From the NCBI RefSeq assembly GCF_047372505.1, contig NZ_JBKBEU010000001.1, forward strand, positions 1,798,001-1,862,000: a stretch of DNA of 64,000 nt, written 5' to 3'. This document shows, piece by piece, positions 20,498-28,017 of the stretch (position 1 is the stretch's first letter; the number at the start of each line of letters is the position of its first letter). The translations under genes and the position numbers were made by a program. Source of the DNA: Phaeobacter cretensis (GTDB lineage: Bacteria; Pseudomonadota; Alphaproteobacteria; Rhodobacterales; Rhodobacteraceae). A model generated the notes under the pieces. The model had not been told where the DNA came from. It did not search any database and was given only the letters and a program-made list of their open reading frames with translations.

Positions 20498-21862
20498 ATG
20501 ACGCAAATATCCATGCGCAAGCGCATCTGGGGTTGGTGGGCCTTTGACTGGGCCAGCCAGCCTTATCATACGCTGCTGGTCACCTTTGTCTTTGCTCCCT
20601 TCTTTGCCGCAGTAGCTGCAGATTACTATCTGACCCAGGGATTGGCAGAAGAGGCAGCAAAAGCGCAGGCGCAGACCATCTGGTCAATGTGTCTTACCAT
20701 TACCGGCCTGATGATTGGCTTGGGCGGTCCGTTCTTAGGTGCATTGGCAGACATATCCGGACGCAAGCTCCCGTGGATCATGGCGTTTTCGCTGATGTAT
20801 GTCATCGGCGCTTCTGGGCTGTGGTTTATGGATCCGGGCGGATCAAACCTGTGGTGGGTACTCATCAGCTTTGGCTTTGGTTTCATCGGTGCGGAATTCG
20901 CGCTGATTTTCGTCAACGCGCAGCTACCGTCACTTGGCAACAAAGAAGACGTCGGAACAATCTCCGGCACAGGCTTTGCCATTGGCTATCTGGGTGGCGT
21001 GATTGCGCTCTTTCTCATGCTCACGCTTTTTGTAGAACAGGGGGATGGCAAAACGCTGATCGGGATTGACCCCATATTGGGGTTGGATGCCAGCCAGCGC
21101 GAAGGCACCCGCGCCGCCGGACCACTGACCGCGATCTGGTTTGCGATTTTTATCATTCCTTACTTTCTTTGGGTTCGCGACAAAGCCGTCACCGGCGCGC
21201 GTGGACGGTTGCGCGATGCGATCAGCTCAGTTGGGCGCGCTATCCGCAATCTTCGGCACCGCACCAGCCTGACCGGCTATCTGATTTCCTCGATGCTCTA
21301 CCGGGATGCACTGAATGGTCTTTATGCGTTTGGCGGGATCTATGCGCGGCTTGTATTGGGCTGGGAAATCACTCTGATCGGGATCTTTGGGATTATCGCT
21401 GTGATTTCCTCGGCGCTGTTCAGCTGGCTCGGTGGCCTTGCCGATCGGCGCTTTGGCCCAAAACCTGTTATCACGACGGCTATCATAGTCCTGACAGCTG
21501 TCTGCGTTCTGGTCGTCAACATGTCACGCGAACACTTCTTTGGCGTCCCCTTGGCCGAAGGATCCGGTCTGCCAGACACGCTCTTCTTTGCCTGCGGTGT
21601 GATGATCGGTGGCTTTGGCGGTATCCTGCAAGCGGCCAGCCGCAGCCTGATGGTCCGTCACACCACCCCGGAAAATGCAACCGAGGCATTCGGCCTCTAT
21701 GGGCTTTCCGGGCGCGCAACTGCATTTCTTGCACCTGCGCTCATCGGAATTGCCACCACCCTCACCGGAAGCGCCCGTCTCGGTATCGCTCCGGTCATTC
21801 TATTGTTTATCATCGGACTCATCGGGCTTCGTTGGGTCAATGCAGAAGGAGACCAGAGTTGA
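20498..21862 (+). CDS. MFS transporter, UMF1/Atg22-like
   Basis: A 454-residue, 12-segment membrane protein of the UMF1 (Atg22-like) branch of the major facilitator superfamily. It starts with the branch-typical 'WGWWAFDWASQPYHTLL' and has 'PFLGALADISGRKLPWI' in the loop after the second helix, the MFS signature position. Other marks are 'GTGFAIGYLGGV' and, near the C-terminus, 'QAASRSLMVRHTTPE' and 'FGLYGLSGRATAF'. Bacterial substrates are mostly unknown. Its stop codon overlaps the TTG start of the mepA-like gene, so those two are coupled. GAGG precedes the ATG. Confidence 0.92.
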   Translation: MTQISMRKRIWGWWAFDWASQPYHTLLVTFVFAPFFAAVAADYYLTQGLAEEAAKAQAQTIWSMCLTITGLMIGLGGPFLGALADISGRKLPWIMAFSLMYVIGASGLWFMDPGGSNLWWVLISFGFGFIGAEFALIFVNAQLPSLGNKEDVGTISGTGFAIGYLGGVIALFLMLTLFVEQGDGKTLIGIDPILGLDASQREGTRAAGPLTAIWFAIFIIPYFLWVRDKAVTGARGRLRDAISSVGRAIRNLRHRTSLTGYLISSMLYRDALNGLYAFGGIYARLVLGWEITLIGIFGIIAVISSALFSWLGGLADRRFGPKPVITTAIIVLTAVCVLVVNMSREHFFGVPLAEGSGLPDTLFFACGVMIGGFGGILQAASRSLMVRHTTPENATEAFGLYGLSGRATAFLAPALIGIATTLTGSARLGIAPVILLFIIGLIGLRWVNAEGDQS

Positions 21863-22782
21863 AGTTCAATCGATACATCATCCTCACCGCCTTCCTGTTA
21901 GCGGCCTGCACTCCCACCGAGGATACACCGTCGCCCTCTGTCGGTCCCGTCGTCAGCCGATCCGCGAACTCTTCCGCTCCTGCCAAGCAATTATTTGGCG
22001 CAAAACGCGAAGGCTCCGCGCAGAAACCAGCTCCTTTCGGCTCTTACTCCAAGGGCTGCGTTGCTGGAGCCGAGCAGCTGCCCCAAACCGGACCAACCTG
22101 GCAGGCCATGCGCTTGTCACGCAACCGCAACTGGGGTCATCCGGAAGTCATTGATTTCGTCAAGGATCTCAGCCGTGTCGCCGCCCGTCAAAGCGGCTGG
22201 AACGGCCTCTATGTTGGCGACATCAGCCAACCACGGGGTGGGCCGATGCTATCCGGTCACCGCAGTCATCAAGTCGGGTTGGACGCCGATATCTGGATGC
22301 TACCAGCGGATCGCCTCAACCTCAGCGTGGCGGAACGCGAGAAGATTTCATCAATCTCACTGCGCCGGGCAAAAGGCGCCTACACGAATTCCAACTGGTC
22401 ATCGCAACACCACGCTATCCTAAGGGCCGCCGCCAAGGATGATCGCGTAGCCCGGATCTTTGTCTTTCCCGGAGCCAAGGTCCGGATGTGCAATGACGAA
22501 AAAGGCAATCGGGACTGGCTGCGCAAGATCCGGCCCTGGTATGGCCACCACTACCACTTCCACGTCAGGCTAAAATGCCCTCCCGGTGCACGTGGCTGCG
22601 TCAATCAGGATCCACCACCCCGCGGCGACGGGTGCGATGACGCGCGCCAATGGGTCAAGGATATCCTGAACCCGCCGCCACCCAAACCACGCGACCCCAA
22701 TGCGCCAAGACCCAAACCACGGCGTGAACACACTCTTTCGGATTTACCCGAGCAATGCGCCACCGTTCTGCAATCAAACTGA
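21859..22782 (+). CDS. mepA: penicillin-insensitive murein endopeptidase, lipoprotein form
   Basis: A 307-residue LAS-family metallopeptidase that cleaves D-Ala-mDAP (and LD) crosslinks in peptidoglycan. I place the start at TTG 21859: it overlaps the transporter stop (TTGA), GAAGGAGA lies 7 or so bp before it, and translation from there gives a lipoprotein signal with lipobox 'FLLAAC' (C17). The open frame continues far upstream, but only as a shadow of the transporter. Zinc-site residues by comparison with E. coli MepA are H137 and D144 in 'SHQVGLDAD' and H235 in 'HHYHFHVR' (H233 nearby). The six or more cysteines between 67 and 260 fit the family disulphides. A proline-rich tail (271-290) follows the catalytic domain. 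Confidence 0.93.
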   Translation: MKFNRYIILTAFLLAACTPTEDTPSPSVGPVVSRSANSSAPAKQLFGAKREGSAQKPAPFGSYSKGCVAGAEQLPQTGPTWQAMRLSRNRNWGHPEVIDFVKDLSRVAARQSGWNGLYVGDISQPRGGPMLSGHRSHQVGLDADIWMLPADRLNLSVAEREKISSISLRRAKGAYTNSNWSSQHHAILRAAAKDDRVARIFVFPGAKVRMCNDEKGNRDWLRKIRPWYGHHYHFHVRLKCPPGARGCVNQDPPPRGDGCDDARQWVKDILNPPPPKPRDPNAPRPKPRREHTLSDLPEQCATVLQSN

Positions 22783-23684
22783 GCCTTGGCCTCGCTGCGG
22801 CTATTGGGCTGTCGTTGACCACTCTGGTCGTCTACCGGCCCATAGCGTCAGCGGCGCAACCGGGAGCCGCACAACTGGTCGCAGCCTATCGATGGACCCA
22901 CCCAGCCAAATGGTTTGGTGGGTTCTCTGCCCTGTCAATGTCGCCTGACGGTCGGCAGATGACTGTGATCAGCGACCGCGCCACGATCGTGACCGCCGAC
23001 ATTCAACGCGGCGCGGACCTGATGCAAGCGATCACATCGGTCACCCCAACCAAAGCGCATAAATTGCGGGCCTCTGATGGGGCCATACTGCGCGGCCGTA
23101 TCGTCGACGCAGAAGGCCTCGCTGTAGCACAAGACGGCACGTTGTTCATCTCATTCGAGGGCGTGTCGCGCGTAGCTAGGCATCGTAAGGGCGACAGCCG
23201 CGCCGAGGTACTGCCACGCCCGAAAGCGTTCCGCCGTCTGCCCCTGAACAAAGCACTTGAGGCGCTGGCCATCGACAAACGCGGCCATCTCTATACGCTC
23301 CCGGAACGTGCACTGACCAAATCCGGTGACATCCCCGTCTGGCGCTGGAACGGCAGCCGTTGGGATCGCCCATTTGTGTTGCCCAGCCGTGGAAATTTTC
23401 TTCCGGTTGGCGCGGATTTCGGACCTGATGGGCGGTTCTACCTTTTGGAACGCAACTTTGGCTTCATCGGGTTTCGCAGTCGCCTGCGACGTTGGAATGT
23501 CGTGGGAGATCACATCAGCGGCGAGGTTACATTGCTGGAAACTGGCTTGGGACTGCATGACAATCTGGAAGGCGTGTCGATCTGGCGCGATCAAAGTGGT
23601 GCCCTACGCGCCACCATGGTCTCTGATGATAATTTCAAATCGCTGCAACGTACCGAACTGGTGGAATACAGGCTTCCCGAATAG
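22755..23684 (+). CDS. esterase-like activity of phytase family protein
   Basis: A 309-residue exported or membrane-anchored protein of the 'esterase-like activity of phytase' family, a beta-propeller-type fold. Residues 8-33 form a hydrophobic signal or anchor ending 'IASAAQ'. Typical blocks are 'FSALSMSPDGRQMTVISDR' near 55-75, 'NKALEALAIDKRGHLYTLPE' near 160-180 and 'HDNLEGVSIWRD' near 270. The substrate is unknown; the family name reflects weak activities and not a proven phytase role. The gene overlaps the end of mepA by 28 bp in another frame, so both are on one transcript. The start is ATG 22755 without a strong Shine-Dalgarno, which fits coupling. Confidence 0.85.
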   Translation: MRHRSAIKLSLGLAAAIGLSLTTLVVYRPIASAAQPGAAQLVAAYRWTHPAKWFGGFSALSMSPDGRQMTVISDRATIVTADIQRGADLMQAITSVTPTKAHKLRASDGAILRGRIVDAEGLAVAQDGTLFISFEGVSRVARHRKGDSRAEVLPRPKAFRRLPLNKALEALAIDKRGHLYTLPERALTKSGDIPVWRWNGSRWDRPFVLPSRGNFLPVGADFGPDGRFYLLERNFGFIGFRSRLRRWNVVGDHISGEVTLLETGLGLHDNLEGVSIWRDQSGALRATMVSDDNFKSLQRTELVEYRLPE

Positions 23685-23711
23685 ACCATAGCCCCTGCGC
23701 GATGAGCCATC

Positions 23712-23819
23712 ATGACAAAAAACCTTGCCACAACAGCAGCTTTTCCGCTATTGGGCCTGATCTTTCGCATTGCGAAACAAGTCTCCGCGACCTTGTCTAA
23801 AAAACGGACTACAAAATGA
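23712..23819 (+). CDS. possible 35-residue protein coupled to yhhQ
   Basis: An ATG at 23712 opens a 35-codon frame whose TGA (23817-23819) overlaps the yhhQ start in an ATGA. The peptide has a short hydrophobic middle ('AAFPLLGLIF', residues 9-18) and a basic end (seven Lys or Arg in the last 14), so it could be a small membrane-associated protein or a leader peptide. No good ribosome-binding site precedes it. The sequence TTTCGC-ATT-GCGAAA inside it (about 23763-23777) is a perfect 6-bp inverted repeat. I do not recognise the peptide. The exact stop/start overlap with yhhQ is the main reason to list it; it may still be chance. Confidence 0.35.
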   Translation: MTKNLATTAAFPLLGLIFRIAKQVSATLSKKRTTK

Positions 23820-24448
23820 CACGCTCTTACATTCCTGGCATCTTTGCCATGGCCGCCATTGTGGTGGCCTCCAATATTCTGGTGCAATTCCTCTTTGGCC
23901 AATGGCTGACCTGGGGCGCCTTCACCTACCCCATCGCGTTTCTCGTGACCGATGTCACCAACCGCGTCTATGGCACCGGACCCGCCCGCAAGGTCGTTCT
24001 CGTCGGGTTTGTAGTCGGGGTTGCCTGCTCACTGATTGGCACGCAGATCATGGGCGAATTCGGCCCACTCGTGACCTTACGGATTGCCATCGCTTCAGGC
24101 CTCGCCTTTCTTACCGCACAGCTGCTGGATGTCTCGATCTTTACCGCTCTGCGCAACGGAGACTGGTGGCGCGCGCCACTGGCCTCCACTCTGGTTGGTG
24201 CTACCGTCGATACTGCACTCTTCTTCAGCATCGCCTTTTCCGGCGCTCTGATCTGGCTGGAACCGGTCAATGACGTGTCCTGGGCCGGTGAAATGTTACC
24301 AATCCTTGGCACTGGTCCCGTCGCACCGCTCTGGGTCTCGCTTGCCGTGGCTGACTGGGGCGTTAAGGTCGCACTGGCCCTGCTGGCATTGGTGCCTTTT
24401 CGCATGATTGTGACGCATCTGACACGCGCCAAAGCGACCGTAAACTGA
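23816..24448 (+). CDS. yhhQ: queuosine precursor transporter, VUT family
   Basis: A 210-residue integral membrane protein with about six hydrophobic segments, of the YhhQ/VUT family that imports the queuosine precursors preQ0 and preQ1 for tRNA modification. The diagnostic stretch 'TYPIAFLVTDVTNRVYG' is at about 38-54, followed by 'GPARKVVLVGFVVG'. 'LDVSIFTALRNGDWWRAP' and 'TLVGATVDTALFFSIAF' are also family-typical. The start overlaps the stop of a 35-codon ORF. No preQ1 aptamer could be recognised by eye in the 130 bp upstream. Confidence 0.93.
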   Translation: MTRSYIPGIFAMAAIVVASNILVQFLFGQWLTWGAFTYPIAFLVTDVTNRVYGTGPARKVVLVGFVVGVACSLIGTQIMGEFGPLVTLRIAIASGLAFLTAQLLDVSIFTALRNGDWWRAPLASTLVGATVDTALFFSIAFSGALIWLEPVNDVSWAGEMLPILGTGPVAPLWVSLAVADWGVKVALALLALVPFRMIVTHLTRAKATVN

Positions 24449-24470
24449 AGCGACGCAGATTTTATTTGGA

Positions 24471-24533
24471 GATCCTCCACTTCCGTGCAACCATCACAGG
24501 TAACGGAAACAAAGAGAAAAGGAGGTGATCCAG
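24471..24533 (+). promoter_or_regulatory. structured leader with a Shine-Dalgarno complementary to 16 nt of the 16S tail
   Basis: Bases 24518-24533 read AAAGGAGGTGATCCAG. This is identical to the complement of the last 16 bases of the 16S rRNA annotated in this window (61831-61846), far longer than a normal 4-6 bp Shine-Dalgarno. Upstream, GATCCTCC (24471-24478) can pair with GGAG and GATC of that tract around a two-base bulge. Between them, TTCCGT (24481-24486) and ACGGAA (24503-24508) form an inner stem. The pieces would make a leader that can hide its own ribosome-binding site. Pairings are read by eye and not energy-tested. Confidence 0.5.
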
Positions 24534-24589
24534 TGTCAAGAAAGGTATTGGAGCAAGGCGTAGCAACAACCGGAGCGGCGTGCCCCTGA
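24533..24589 (+). CDS. 18-residue leader ORF ending Cys-Pro-UGA
   Basis: A GTG 7 bp after GGAGG opens an 18-codon ORF, MSRKVLEQGVATTGAACP, stopping at 24587-24589. Spacing is ideal and the ribosome-binding site is the strongest in the window, so translation is likely. The last two codons are Cys-Pro before UGA; a C-terminal proline is known in E. coli to slow termination and attract rescue. A strong intrinsic terminator follows 75 bp later, and the ribosome-rescue gene arfB lies beyond it. It may be an attenuator peptide or a small protein. I know no homologue. Confidence 0.45.
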   Translation: MSRKVLEQGVATTGAACP

Positions 24590-24663
24590 GGCAGCCCTCT
24601 CTGGCAGCAGCCACCCGGCTGGGTTTAACACCCTAACCTGCCTTTGCTCTTACAAACTTTCGG

Positions 24664-24695
24664 AAAGGGCCGCCCACCATAGGGCGGCCCTTTTT
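24664..24695 (+). terminator. strong intrinsic terminator between the leader ORF and arfB
   Basis: GGGCCGCCC (24667-24675), loop ACCATA, GGGCGGCCC (24682-24690), extended by AAA/TTT to a 12-bp stem and followed by TTTTT (24691-24695). It ends the yhhQ/leader transcript. If read-through is regulated, it would act as an attenuator for arfB. Confidence 0.9.
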
Positions 24696-24776
24696 GCGTG
24701 GCACGCAGCCCACAGTGATCATACGGCTCAGGCTTTCGCTTGGACCTTATTCAACCTGCACAGTATGATCCGCAAC

Positions 24777-25196
24777 ATGTTGCGCATTACAGACACCATC
24801 ACCCTGCAGGATTGGGAACTGACCGAAAGCTTCATGCGCGCGTCAGGCCCCGGTGGGCAGAATGTGAACAAGGTCTCATCCGCTGTCGAGTTGCGGTTCG
24901 AGGCTGCGCGATCTCCTGCGCTGACCCCGGCCATGAAATCACGTCTGAAGCGGCTGGCAGGACGGCGCTGGACAAAGGAAGGCGCGGTCATCCTGCAATG
25001 CGATGAGACCCGCTCACAGCAACGCAACCGCGATCTGATCCGCGAACGGCTGGCCGAACTTATCCGCCAAGCATTGGTCGTCCCCAAACGCCGCATCGCC
25101 ACCAAACCCACCCGCGGTTCCGTGCGCAGACGTCTGGATTCCAAACGCCAGCGGGGCGATATCAAAGCGACGCGCGGTAAGATCGATCCCGACTAG
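24777..25196 (+). CDS. arfB: alternative ribosome-rescue peptidyl-tRNA hydrolase ArfB
   Basis: A small class-I-release-factor-like protein (139 residues from the chosen start) that frees ribosomes stalled on truncated mRNAs by hydrolysing peptidyl-tRNA. The catalytic GGQ is in 'ASGPGGQNVNKVSS' near residues 22-35, followed by 'LRFE'. The C-terminal tail, rich in Lys and Arg ('RRRLDSKRQRGDIKATRGK'), is the part that ArfB inserts into the empty mRNA channel. Stop-codon recognition domains are absent, as expected. ATG 24765 is also possible; I prefer 24777 because the protein then starts 'MLRITDTITL', matching the usual start of the family. It lies 82 bp beyond a strong terminator. Confidence 0.93.
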   Translation: MLRITDTITLQDWELTESFMRASGPGGQNVNKVSSAVELRFEAARSPALTPAMKSRLKRLAGRRWTKEGAVILQCDETRSQQRNRDLIRERLAELIRQALVVPKRRIATKPTRGSVRRRLDSKRQRGDIKATRGKIDPD

Positions 25197-25262
25197 GACA
25201 GACAATTGCACTGGCACGCGCTCTCAGCCAAGCTGCCGCAAAGTCAATTGGGGAGAGAGCAT

Positions 25263-26024
25263 ATGCGGCTGGCAGAAAAACACGCCATTGTCACCGGCGG
25301 AGCATCAGGCTTCGGCGCGGGTATCACCACCAAATTCCTACAGGAAGGCGCCCGGGTGATGATCGCAGATATCAACGCCAACGCGGCCGAGGCCGCAGCA
25401 TCAATTGCTTGCGAAACCTATGGTGCCGGTCGCGCGATTGCTCAGGCCGTTGATGTCGCTGACCGCGCTTCTGTTGATCAGATGGCACGGGCCGCGCTCG
25501 ATCACTTTGGTCAAATCGATATCATTGTGAATAACGCAGGCGTCAGCCATCTGCCGACGCCACTGGAGGATGTCAGCGAAGATGATTTTGACCGTGTCGT
25601 CGCGGTAAATATGAAATCCGTCTACCTGACCGCCCGTGCTTTGGTGCCGCATATGAAATCGCGCAATAGCGGTGTGATCCTCAATGTAGCTTCCACCGCA
25701 GGGGTTTCACCCCGTCCGAACCTCAACTGGTACAATGCCTCCAAAGGCTGGATGATCACTGCGACCCGCACGATGGCTGTTGAACTCGCCCCGATGGGTG
25801 TCCGTGTGAATGCGATCAACCCCGTTGCTGGCGAAACTCCCCTGCTGCAAACCTTCATGGGCGAAGACACACCCGAGATCCGCGCGAAATTCCTCTCCAC
25901 CATCCCGATCGGCCGCTTTTCCACGCCCGAAGATATGGGAAACGCCGCCTGCTATCTCTGCTCGGATGAGGCCAGCATGGTGACCGGAGTGGCACTTGAG
26001 GTCGATGGCGGCCGCTGCATCTGA
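25263..26024 (+). CDS. SDR family NAD(P)-dependent oxidoreductase
   Basis: A 253-residue classical short-chain dehydrogenase/reductase. The cofactor motif is 'TGGASGFGAGI' (11-21), with 'NNAG' at 90-93, and the catalytic tetrad is N116, S144, Y157 and K161 ('YNASK'). Asp36 in 'IADINAN' at the end of the second strand suggests NAD rather than NADP. The end 'TGVALEVDGGRCI' is typical of the glucose-1-dehydrogenase/3-oxoacyl-ACP-reductase-like branch; the substrate is not predictable. The start at 25263 follows GGGGAGAGA; the open frame continues 19 codons upstream without family similarity. Confidence 0.9.
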   Translation: MRLAEKHAIVTGGASGFGAGITTKFLQEGARVMIADINANAAEAAASIACETYGAGRAIAQAVDVADRASVDQMARAALDHFGQIDIIVNNAGVSHLPTPLEDVSEDDFDRVVAVNMKSVYLTARALVPHMKSRNSGVILNVASTAGVSPRPNLNWYNASKGWMITATRTMAVELAPMGVRVNAINPVAGETPLLQTFMGEDTPEIRAKFLSTIPIGRFSTPEDMGNAACYLCSDEASMVTGVALEVDGGRCI

Positions 26025-26114
26025 CAGTCGTTCGCTTTGCTACAACTCAGTACCTAACGACCAAACGCGACCCCGCGCACCAACGCAAACGCCCACCACA
26101 AAGGATCGCCCCGT

Positions 26115-27152
26115 ATGAAACCCGGCCCAATGAACTTGATCACCGATGTGCCAGGCCTAAAGGTCGGCAATTCCCAGGACATAAGGTTGAAATCGGGCAC
26201 CACTGTACTGACAGCAGATCAGCCTTTTACTGCCGGGGTTCATGTTATGGGCGGCGCACCCGGCACCCGTGAGACAGATCTGCTGGCGCCGGATAAATCA
26301 GTCGCTCAGATCGACGCGCTGGTGCTCTCCGGTGGCTCAGCTTTCGGACTGGACGCCTGTTCCGGCGTGGTGGCCGGATTGCACGCTGCCGGGCGCGGCT
26401 ATGCCGTGGGACCTGCACGCGTGCCAATTGTCCCCGGCGCTATTCTGTTTGACCTGTTAAACGGGGGCGATAAAGACTGGCAGAATAACCCCTATGCAGC
26501 CTTGGGTCGGGCGGCTTATGACGCTGCAGATCGCAATTTCTCTCTGGGCACAGCAGGCGCAGGCACAGGGGCTTTGGCGGCACGCGTGAAGGGCGGCCTT
26601 GGCTCTGCTTCTTTTGTATTGGCAGATGGAACCACCGTTGGCGCGCTTGTCGCCGCCAACCCACTTGGTTCTGTCACGACCCCCGGTGATCGCCATTTCT
26701 GGGCGGCCCCGTTTGAAATCGATGGTGAATTTGGTGGCATAGGCGTCGATCCTTCCACTGGCTTCACCACCCCGTCGGCCAGTCTCAAGATCGCTTCGAT
26801 GCAGGCGCTGGCTAAGGGTGCAGACCTTCCGGTGGAAGGAAGCAACACCACAATCGCAATCGTCGCCACCGATGCTCCCTTTAGCAAATCACAATGCCAA
26901 CGGCTCGCCACTGCTGCCCATGACGGCATCGGGCGTGCGATTGTACCCGCACATTCACCGGGCGACGGTGACCTGGTTTTTGCCGTCAGTACAGGCGATG
27001 CATCAGCGACGATCACTGACGCTGAGCTCGGCGGCAACCTCGGCGAAATCGGCCATGCTGCTGCTCTCTGCCTTAGTCGCGCAATCGCCCGCGCCGCGGC
27101 ACTTGCCCACCCCGAACCGGGTGATTTGCTCCCCTGCTGGAATGGAAGTTAG
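26115..27152 (+). CDS. P1 family peptidase (DmpA/BapA-like Ntn hydrolase)
   Basis: A 345-residue member of peptidase family S58/P1, which self-cleaves into two chains and acts as aminopeptidase or amidase. The start 'TDVPGLKVGNSQD' (10-22), 'VLSGGSAFGLDACSGV' (70-85) and 'GTGALAARVKGGLGSAS' are diagnostic. The likely processing site is at 'EGSNTTIAIVATDAP' (241-255). By alignment with DmpA, whose nucleophile is Ser250 within a GS-I motif, the nucleophile here is more likely T245 than Ser. No signal peptide is seen, so it is cytoplasmic. The physiological substrate is unknown. Confidence 0.9.
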   Translation: MKPGPMNLITDVPGLKVGNSQDIRLKSGTTVLTADQPFTAGVHVMGGAPGTRETDLLAPDKSVAQIDALVLSGGSAFGLDACSGVVAGLHAAGRGYAVGPARVPIVPGAILFDLLNGGDKDWQNNPYAALGRAAYDAADRNFSLGTAGAGTGALAARVKGGLGSASFVLADGTTVGALVAANPLGSVTTPGDRHFWAAPFEIDGEFGGIGVDPSTGFTTPSASLKIASMQALAKGADLPVEGSNTTIAIVATDAPFSKSQCQRLATAAHDGIGRAIVPAHSPGDGDLVFAVSTGDASATITDAELGGNLGEIGHAAALCLSRAIARAAALAHPEPGDLLPCWNGS

Positions 27153-27304
27153 TCGCACCAAATGTAAATCGGACCCACCCATGACTCGGCGCGATCGCGC
27201 TTTTGATATGCGAACCCGAGACCAGACGCGGCAAAACGCCCGTTTGACTCTTTTGCGGATCCCGAGCGTATTGAAAAAGCCAACTCAAATTTGGAGCAAG
27301 CGAA

Positions 27305-27769
27305 ATGAAACTTCTGACTGCTGTTGCAGCGCTAGGGCTGATTGCCGCCCCTGCCTTTGCTGAAGGCGACCCTGACAAAGGGGAAAAGGGCTTCAAGAAA
27401 TGCAAATCCTGCCACATGGTTGCCTCGGACAGCGGTGATATCATCATCAAAGGCGGCAAAACGGGGCCAAACCTCTGGGGTGTAACGGGCCGTACTGCCG
27501 GAACCTATGACGGCTACAAATACGGCAAAGACATGGTCGCAGCGGGCGAACAGGGTCTGGTTTGGGACGCTGAATCCTTTACCGCCTACACCGCCGATCC
27601 CAAAGGGTTCCTGCGTGAGTATCTGGATAATCCCAAAGCCAAGTCCAAGATGTCGTTCCGCCTGAAGAAAGGCGCTGAAGACATCTACGCGTTTCTCGCA
27701 ATGCACGGCCCTGCCGATGCTGTTGAAGACGAGGCAGAAGCTACAACGGAAGAAACCAAGAGCAACTGA
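27305..27769 (+). CDS. class I c-type cytochrome (c2/c550-like)
   Basis: A 154-residue periplasmic electron carrier. The signal peptide is residues 1-19 ('AAPAFA' then cleavage). Haem is bound at 'CKSCH' (C33, C36, H37) and the distal ligand is probably M116 in 'SKMSFRL'. Size and the loops around 'GPNLWGVTGR' and 'YKYGKDM' fit the cytochrome c2/c550 group that links the bc1 complex to terminal oxidases. An acidic tail of about 20 residues (Glu/Asp/Thr-rich) follows the cytochrome fold, as in Paracoccus c550. It is monocistronic: 152 bp upstream is free and a terminator hairpin follows. Confidence 0.93.
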   Translation: MKLLTAVAALGLIAAPAFAEGDPDKGEKGFKKCKSCHMVASDSGDIIIKGGKTGPNLWGVTGRTAGTYDGYKYGKDMVAAGEQGLVWDAESFTAYTADPKGFLREYLDNPKAKSKMSFRLKKGAEDIYAFLAMHGPADAVEDEAEATTEETKSN

Positions 27770-27793
27770 TCCCAACGATCAGCCGAGACAGCA

Positions 27794-27821
27794 AAAGCCG
27801 CGCGCCCATGGCCGCGGCTTT
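27794..27821 (+). terminator. hairpin after the cytochrome c gene
   Basis: AAAGCCGCG (27794-27802) and CGCGGCTTT (27813-27821) form a 9-bp perfect stem with a 10-nt loop, 25 bp after the cytochrome c stop. The trailing T run is only three bases, so it is a plausible but not textbook intrinsic terminator. Confidence 0.7.
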
Positions 27822-28017
27822 ACGCACAATTGATTTTCGAATTTCGGTATTATATTGCCCATCCCGCACCGACTCCCGTACCGCTGCTCGCCGAACTCGA
27901 CGGCAAGGTTTGTGGAATTGATCTGCATCTGACGACCGCCCTATCTATCCAATCCCGCTTGCGCGGCACGATGACTGGACAGCCCGATCTATCGCCTAAT
28001 CCTTGCGAGTTTCTGCA

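Noticed and set aside
21169..21858. Long N-terminal extension of the mepA frame
   Set aside because: It overlaps the MFS transporter in another frame and has no family similarity; the TTG at 21859 with its ribosome-binding site and lipoprotein signal explains the start.
23685..23815. preQ1 riboswitch before yhhQ
   Set aside because: No recognisable preQ1 aptamer core or expression platform could be traced by eye; a covariance-model search would decide.
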